Positions 60,148-64,000 of a DNA stretch of 64,000 nt are shown one piece after another; the stretch's first letter is position 1; each line of letters starts with the position of its first letter. Source of the DNA: Geothrix sp. 21YS21S-2 (GTDB taxonomy: Bacteria; Acidobacteriota; Holophagae; Holophagales; Holophagaceae); contig NZ_CP132910.1 of assembly GCF_030846775.1 (NCBI RefSeq), positions 2,638,001-2,702,000 of the forward strand, given 5' to 3'. Made by a program: the position numbers and the translations under genes. A model generated the notes under the pieces. The model saw nothing but the letters and a program-made list of their open reading frames with translations. It had not been told where the DNA came from and made no database searches.

Positions 60148-61822
60148 GGGGCCCCCGGAACTCGGCGATGATCGAGTTGAGGATCCCCTCGCTGCGCGCC
60201 GCATTGCGCCCCAGGCTGAAGGCGATCTCCTGGGCGTTGGCCAGCATGTTGTGGATGACCTCCTCGGCCTTGCCCACCATCTCCTTCTGCCGGGCCTCGG
60301 TCTCCGTGACGTCCAGGAGGAGGGCCCCCACCACCCGTCCCGGCTCCACCGTGAAGATGGTGGCGCTCAGCGTCCCGCCGGCGCTGGCGAGGTTCTGGCG
60401 GATCAGCTCGTCGCCGCCATCCAGCACCTCCCGGAAGCGGGCGCCGAAGTCCACGAGCTTGTCGATCCGGGCGCCGCACAGGCCCGGCTGGGTCTCGGCC
60501 ACCAGCTCCGCCTCCGCGCCCAGGAGGCGCACGAACTGGTCGTTGCTCTCGATGATGCGCAGCTCCTCGTCCACGATCACCACCCCGAAGGGGAGGGTGC
60601 GCAGCAGGGCGTTGGCCTTCTTCTCGGCCAGGCGGCGCAGGTTGGAAACGCACATGCGGGTTTCCGCCCGGCCTCCCAGGATGGCGCCGGCCAGGTCCCG
60701 GCAGGTGTCGTACCCGCAGGCTCCGCAGTTCAGCTCGTCCCCGGGGCCCGCCTTGCCCAGGCGGCGCAGGGCGGCCTCCAACTGGCCCTCGGGGACCGGG
60801 TCTCCGGGGGGCACGCGGGGGGCGAAGGCCCGGGCCAGGGGGACGCCGGGTTCCCGCGGGTAGGCGCCGGCGGCTTCGGCGGCCCCGTCCAGCACCGCCA
60901 TGCGGGCCGCCACGGGGGAGCGCCGCGCGGCCGGACCGTTCACGCAGCCGCCGGCGCAGGCCAGCAGCTCCAGGAAGAGGTTGCCCCGGGGCGCGGGCAG
61001 GTCCGCCAGCGCCTCCCGGATGGGGCCCAGGCCGCTGAGGGTGACGAAGCGGGTGCCGCGGGTGGCCATGCTGAGGGCCGTGGCCCGGGCCATGCCCCCC
61101 TCGATGGGGTAGAGGGCCCCTTCGGCGGCCGAGCCCAGGAGGAAGGCGCCTCCGGGCTCCAGGTCCAGGGGGTCGATGCCTTCCCGGGCCAGCCAGGCCC
61201 GCAGGTCCTCGAAGGTGAGGGCGGCGGCCAGGGTGGGAGCGTCCTCCACCTCCAGCTTCTTGGCGATGCAGGGGCCGATGAAGACCACCGGCATGTCCCC
61301 CAGCTCCGCCCGCAGGAGCCGCACGTGGGCCAGCAGCGGCGAGTCCAGGGGCGTCAGGTCGGCGATGCGCTCCGGCAGGTACGTGCGCACATAGTCCACG
61401 GCCACGGGGCACGCGGTCGATATCCAGATCCTGCCGGTGTGGGCGTCCAGGTCCCGCGCCAGGCGCGCCGACACCTCCTGGGCCCCCAGCGCGGTCTCGC
61501 TCACCCCCGCGAAGCCCAGGCGCTTGAGGGCCGCGATGATCCGCCCGGGACCGCCCGGGAATTCGCCGACGTAGGAGGGCGCCAGGGACACCACCACGGG
61601 CCGGTCCCCCCGCAGCAGCGCCTCCACCAGGGGCAGGTCGTCCCGCACCCGCTTGGCCCCGCTGGGGCAGGCCGAGACGCAGGCCCCGCAGGCCAGGCAC
61701 CGCTCGGGCATGACCGTGGCGTGGGCGGCGCTGACCCGGATGGCCTTCACGGGACAGGCCCGCACGCACTTGTAGCAGTCCTGGCACTGGGCCTGCTCGG
61801 AGTAGACCGGGCCGGGCCTCAC
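60137..61822 (-). CDS. HsfB-like sensory [FeFe]-hydrogenase with PAS domain
   Basis: A 561-residue protein of the sensory (group C-like, HsfB) [FeFe]-hydrogenase type. Two [4Fe-4S] ferredoxin sites come first (C13-C16-C19-C23 and C42-C45-C48-C52). The H-cluster domain has modified motifs: STACPVAV where productive enzymes have TSCCP, so the proton-transfer Cys is Ala; GPCIAKKLE for the second; LLACAGGCVNGPA for the third. The H-cluster ligand cysteines are kept. A further Fe-S module (NCGACGYDTCRDLA) leads to a PAS domain (PFGVVIVDEELRIIESNDQF). It overlaps the upstream gene (GTGA) and the phosphatase gene, and so is translated with them. The frame upstream of GTG 61822 is not used. Confidence 0.9.
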   Translation of the reverse strand: MRPGPVYSEQAQCQDCYKCVRACPVKAIRVSAAHATVMPERCLACGACVSACPSGAKRVRDDLPLVEALLRGDRPVVVSLAPSYVGEFPGGPGRIIAALKRLGFAGVSETALGAQEVSARLARDLDAHTGRIWISTACPVAVDYVRTYLPERIADLTPLDSPLLAHVRLLRAELGDMPVVFIGPCIAKKLEVEDAPTLAAALTFEDLRAWLAREGIDPLDLEPGGAFLLGSAAEGALYPIEGGMARATALSMATRGTRFVTLSGLGPIREALADLPAPRGNLFLELLACAGGCVNGPAARRSPVAARMAVLDGAAEAAGAYPREPGVPLARAFAPRVPPGDPVPEGQLEAALRRLGKAGPGDELNCGACGYDTCRDLAGAILGGRAETRMCVSNLRRLAEKKANALLRTLPFGVVIVDEELRIIESNDQFVRLLGAEAELVAETQPGLCGARIDKLVDFGARFREVLDGGDELIRQNLASAGGTLSATIFTVEPGRVVGALLLDVTETEARQKEMVGKAEEVIHNMLANAQEIAFSLGRNAARSEGILNSIIAEFRGPHGA

Positions 61823-62061
61823 AGCGCCTTCCCCAGGTCCTCCAGGCAGGTGGCCGGATCCAGGAACGTGTCCCCCAGGCGCAGGTTCGGGCCGTGCTGG
61901 CACCGGCCCTCGCACCGGGCGCCCTTGAGGGCCACGCGGTCCTCCAGGCCCTTGCGCTTCAGGAAGGCCTGGAGGCGGGGCAGCGTCTCGTCGTTGCCCC
62001 GGGTGAAGCAGGAGCTGCCGAGGCAGATGGTGAGGGTGGGCAGGCCTTCGGCATCAGGCAT
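61819..62061 (-). CDS. Small thioredoxin-fold [2Fe-2S] ferredoxin (NuoE-like)
   Basis: An 80-residue protein with the four cysteines of a thioredoxin-like [2Fe-2S] ferredoxin: CLGSSCFTRGN near the N-terminus and ARCEGRCQHGPNLRL in the second half. The fold is that of the C-terminal domain of NuoE/HydC. Such small proteins pass electrons to hydrogenases. It lies between rex and the hydrogenase, 24 bases after the rex stop, and its own stop overlaps the hydrogenase GTG. It probably supplies or removes electrons for the sensory module. Confidence 0.9.
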   Translation of the reverse strand: MPDAEGLPTLTICLGSSCFTRGNDETLPRLQAFLKRKGLEDRVALKGARCEGRCQHGPNLRLGDTFLDPATCLEDLGKAL

Positions 62062-62085
62062 GGGATGCCCTTTCGTGAGGCGGAC

Positions 62086-62727
62086 CTAGGTCCGGGAGGA
62101 GAGTTTGGCGGAGAGCACGGCGAGGCCGATGGCGATGTCCTGGTCCTGGACGATGACGCCCGGGGGCAGGTCCAGGGGACAGCCGGTGAAGTTCCAGATG
62201 CCCTCGACGCCGGCCCGGGCCAGGCGCAGGGCCACCTCCTGGGCGGCGTCGGGGGAGACGGTGAGGATGGCCATGCGCGCGCCGAGCCGGCGCAGCTCGG
62301 GCTCCAGCCGGTCCATGTGCCACACGGGGGTGCTGTTCACCACCAGCCCCGCCAGGGCGGGGTCGATGTCGAAGGCGGCGCAGATGTCCAGCCCGTGGGC
62401 CCGGAAGCCCTCGTAGCCCAGGAGCGCCATGCCCAGGTGGCCCACGCCCACCAGCACCGCGTCCCGCACCTGGTTCCAGTTCAGGCAGTGCTCGATGGCC
62501 AGCACCAGCTCCTCCACCTGGTAGCCCATCTTGGGCAGCCCGGAGATGCCGATGAAGCCGAAGTCCTTGCGCACCTGCACGGCCTCCAGGCCGAGCAGCT
62601 CGCCCAGGCGCGCGCTGGACACCACTTCGCGACCCAGGCGGCGCATCTCGCGCACCACGCGCAGGTAGCTGGGGAGGCGCTGGACGGTTGTGAGGGGGAG
62701 GCTCCCGATCTTGTATCCGTAGGCCAT
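62086..62727 (-). CDS. rex: Redox-sensing transcriptional repressor Rex
   Basis: Rex binds its operator when NADH/NAD+ is low and releases it when NADH binds. The 213-residue protein has an N-terminal winged helix (SSARLGELLGLEAVQVRKDF with the typical GFIGISGLPKMGYQVEEL) and a Rossmann domain with GVGHLGMALLGY. It then shows AAFDIDPALAGLVVNSTPVW and a domain-swapped C-terminal helix (IAIGLAVLSAKL). The start is ATG with GGAGG nearby. It heads the hydrogenase operon, just downstream of a 38-bp palindrome, so autoregulation and control of the operon by redox state are likely. Confidence 0.95.
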   Translation of the reverse strand: MAYGYKIGSLPLTTVQRLPSYLRVVREMRRLGREVVSSARLGELLGLEAVQVRKDFGFIGISGLPKMGYQVEELVLAIEHCLNWNQVRDAVLVGVGHLGMALLGYEGFRAHGLDICAAFDIDPALAGLVVNSTPVWHMDRLEPELRRLGARMAILTVSPDAAQEVALRLARAGVEGIWNFTGCPLDLPPGVIVQDQDIAIGLAVLSAKLSSRT

Positions 62728-62740
62728 GCCGCCTCCATAT

Positions 62741-62802
62741 CAATTGCTACCATGGTATCGATACCATGGTAGCAATTGTGGACCGGCCGGCCGGGATGTC
62801 AA
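62741..62802 (-). promoter_or_regulatory. Rex-operon promoter with perfect 38-bp palindrome
   Basis: 62741-62778 is a perfect palindrome (19-bp arms, centre TATCGATA). On the minus strand, TTGACA (62797-62802) lies 17 bases before a weak -10 that falls inside the palindrome. The palindrome starts 13 bases before the rex ATG. It contains TTGC...GCAA, but not the standard Rex box TTGTGA-N6-TCACAA. Confidence 0.8.
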
Positions 62803-62824
62803 GCCGTTGATAATATTTATTGTT

Positions 62825-64000
62825 TTAATTGAGCTTGAAATTGACGCCGAAGGAGACCCGCACGGCCCGGTTCTCCTTCCCGATGGTGGGCGGGAAGAAC
62901 ACCCACCGCCAGGCGAAGGCCTCCGCGGCCGCCCGGAATTCCGGGGCGCCGCCCTCGCTCTCCACGTGGAGGGGGATGCCGTCCCTGCCCACCGCCACCC
63001 GCAGCCTCACGGCGGCCTCGGCCTTGGCGGCCAGCGCCTCCGGCGGATAGGTGGGTTTCTCGGGGCGGTAGGCCACCTGGAGATCGGCCATGGGCACCTC
63101 GGGGAGCGCCTCCAGGCCGCCCTTCGGGAAGGGCGCGGCCTTGGCGCGGGGATCCTGGGCGGCGGGATCCCAGGTGCGGGTCACCTGGAGCGTGAAGGGG
63201 CCCGCCTCGATGGCGTCCTGGGACAGGCCGGGTCCGTCGTTGGCCTTCCGGCTGGGCAGGACCTCCACGTCGACGATGACGGCGTGGCCGGACGTATTGT
63301 TGAAGGCGCGCTCGTTGAAGCCGCGCGGTCCGTCCTGGCGCACCACCTCCAGGCGGTACTTGGACCGGGGGATCTCGCCGGCGGCCTTCACGTCCAGGCC
63401 GAGGCGGGCGTTGGCCGGGATCTCGAAGGAGAAGAACCGGTTCCGGCTGGCGTTGCCCTGGATGGTGGCCATGGCCGCGTGGGCCGGAATGAACACGCCA
63501 TTGAACCGGAAGGGGGAGTGCGGTGCCGGGGAGTCCAGGCTGGAGGGGGCGGCCTGGTCCAGGCGGAAGTCCACGTCCAGCTCCACCCGCACGGCCTTGT
63601 ACTTCATCCGGGCCGGCGGCGAGGAAAAGCAGAAGCGCCAGCCGTAGTCCTCGGCGGCGGCACGGAGCCCGGCCGGCCCATCCTTGGCCGTCACCTGGAC
63701 CGGCCAGCCCTCCCGGTCCACCACCAGTTCCAGCCGGACCAGGCCCTCGATCCGGGCGGCCTGGGCCGCGGGGGGGTAGTCCAGGCTGCGCGGGTGGTAC
63801 CACACCTTCATGGAACCGAGCTTGACCAGGGGCAGCGCCTTGATGGCCGCCTGGGTGAAGGGCACCGCCTTCGCCCTGGGATCCTGGGCGGCCGGATCCC
63901 AACTCCGCTCCACCTCCAGGATGAAGGGCCCCCCGGGCATGGCCATGAAAGCGCTATGGAACCTCTCGATCAGGGGCGGACATACGCGCACGTCCACGTA
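62825..64000 (-). CDS. TonB-like protein with two C-terminal-type domains (5' end outside window)
   Basis: The frame is open to the window edge, so the start is probably outside. The visible 391 residues hold two homologous units of about 120 residues, each opening with WDPAAQDPRAKA and including LDYPPAAQAARIEGLVRLEL or PTYPPEALAAKAEAAVRLRV, the TonB C-terminal pattern of YPP-A---EG-V. An intervening domain (PFRFNGVFIPAHAAMATIQG) is different. It has no visible membrane anchor. It may be a periplasmic TonB-like or energy-transducer variant. The ends of the two units are conserved, suggesting a recent internal duplication. It stops 47 bases before the palindrome. Confidence 0.75.
   Translation of the reverse strand, partial: YVDVRVCPPLIERFHSAFMAMPGGPFILEVERSWDPAAQDPRAKAVPFTQAAIKALPLVKLGSMKVWYHPRSLDYPPAAQAARIEGLVRLELVVDREGWPVQVTAKDGPAGLRAAAEDYGWRFCFSSPPARMKYKAVRVELDVDFRLDQAAPSSLDSPAPHSPFRFNGVFIPAHAAMATIQGNASRNRFFSFEIPANARLGLDVKAAGEIPRSKYRLEVVRQDGPRGFNERAFNNTSGHAVIVDVEVLPSRKANDGPGLSQDAIEAGPFTLQVTRTWDPAAQDPRAKAAPFPKGGLEALPEVPMADLQVAYRPEKPTYPPEALAAKAEAAVRLRVAVGRDGIPLHVESEGGAPEFRAAAEAFAWRWVFFPPTIGKENRAVRVSFGVNFKLN

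Overview
The window is high-GC DNA from a Gram-negative bacterium: it encodes an outer-membrane porin, a TonB-like protein, cytochrome bd oxidase and a secreted RHS protein. The mixture of PilZ/GGDEF c-di-GMP proteins, a Y_Y_Y-propeller diguanylate cyclase, cytochrome bd, a sensory-type [FeFe]-hydrogenase with Rex, and sigma-54 control suggests an Acidobacteriota lineage such as Holophagae (Geothrix or Mesoterricola relatives). That placement is an inference from gene content; no marker gene settles it. Genes are densely packed, and three convergent pairs share a CTAG at their stop codons.

Region by region: 1-8.6 kb holds the 3' end of mutS, a propeller diguanylate cyclase, a B12-binding radical SAM protein, a PilZ protein and a Tat-exported amidase. 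8.8-14 kb is a large RHS polymorphic toxin with a papain-like C-terminus and an AT-rich membrane protein just downstream, the probable immunity gene. 14.2-25 kb holds an AraC regulator, a porin, rsmI, a YcaQ-like protein, cydAB, an EamA exporter, a dicarboxylate/glutamate symporter and a degenerate PilZ-like protein. 25-32.4 kb holds a MeaB-type GTPase, a zinc-ribbon protein, an exported protein with a TPR-glycosyltransferase, another PilZ protein and two SPFH proteins.

32.5-38.7 kb is an integrated island. It sits in the 3' end of tRNA-Pro(TGG), is bounded by 46-bp direct repeats, and carries its own tyrosine recombinase. Its cargo is a lone 571-residue protein of unknown function, insertion-sequence remnants, and an XRE regulator/nucleotidyltransferase pair resembling a toxin-antitoxin system. 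The tRNA terminator has been pushed to the far side of the island. Beyond it lie recombinase debris and a c-type cytochrome gene.

40.3-50.1 kb holds a divergent MarR/YceI pair, exonuclease I, a Tet(M)-like ribosomal protection GTPase, a quinone oxidoreductase, a second dicarboxylate/glutamate symporter, hisC and a Gate-domain membrane protein. 50.2-57.4 kb is a self-contained catabolic unit: a PAS/AAA+/Fis sigma-54 activator, three copies of a dyad that should be its binding site, a canonical -24/-12 promoter, then CoA-transferase, MFS transporter, thiolase, a small unknown protein and a short-chain dehydrogenase, closed by a terminator. 57.8-64 kb holds an AAA/DUF4143 ATPase, then the operon rex - [2Fe-2S] protein - HsfB-like hydrogenase/PAS - SpoIIE phosphatase preceded by a perfect 38-bp palindrome, and the 3' part of a duplicated TonB-like protein.

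The most promising places for new biology are the RHS toxin/immunity pair, the island's unknown cargo protein and TA-like pair, the sigma-54 catabolic unit, and the Rex/hydrogenase/phosphatase operon with its palindromic control site.
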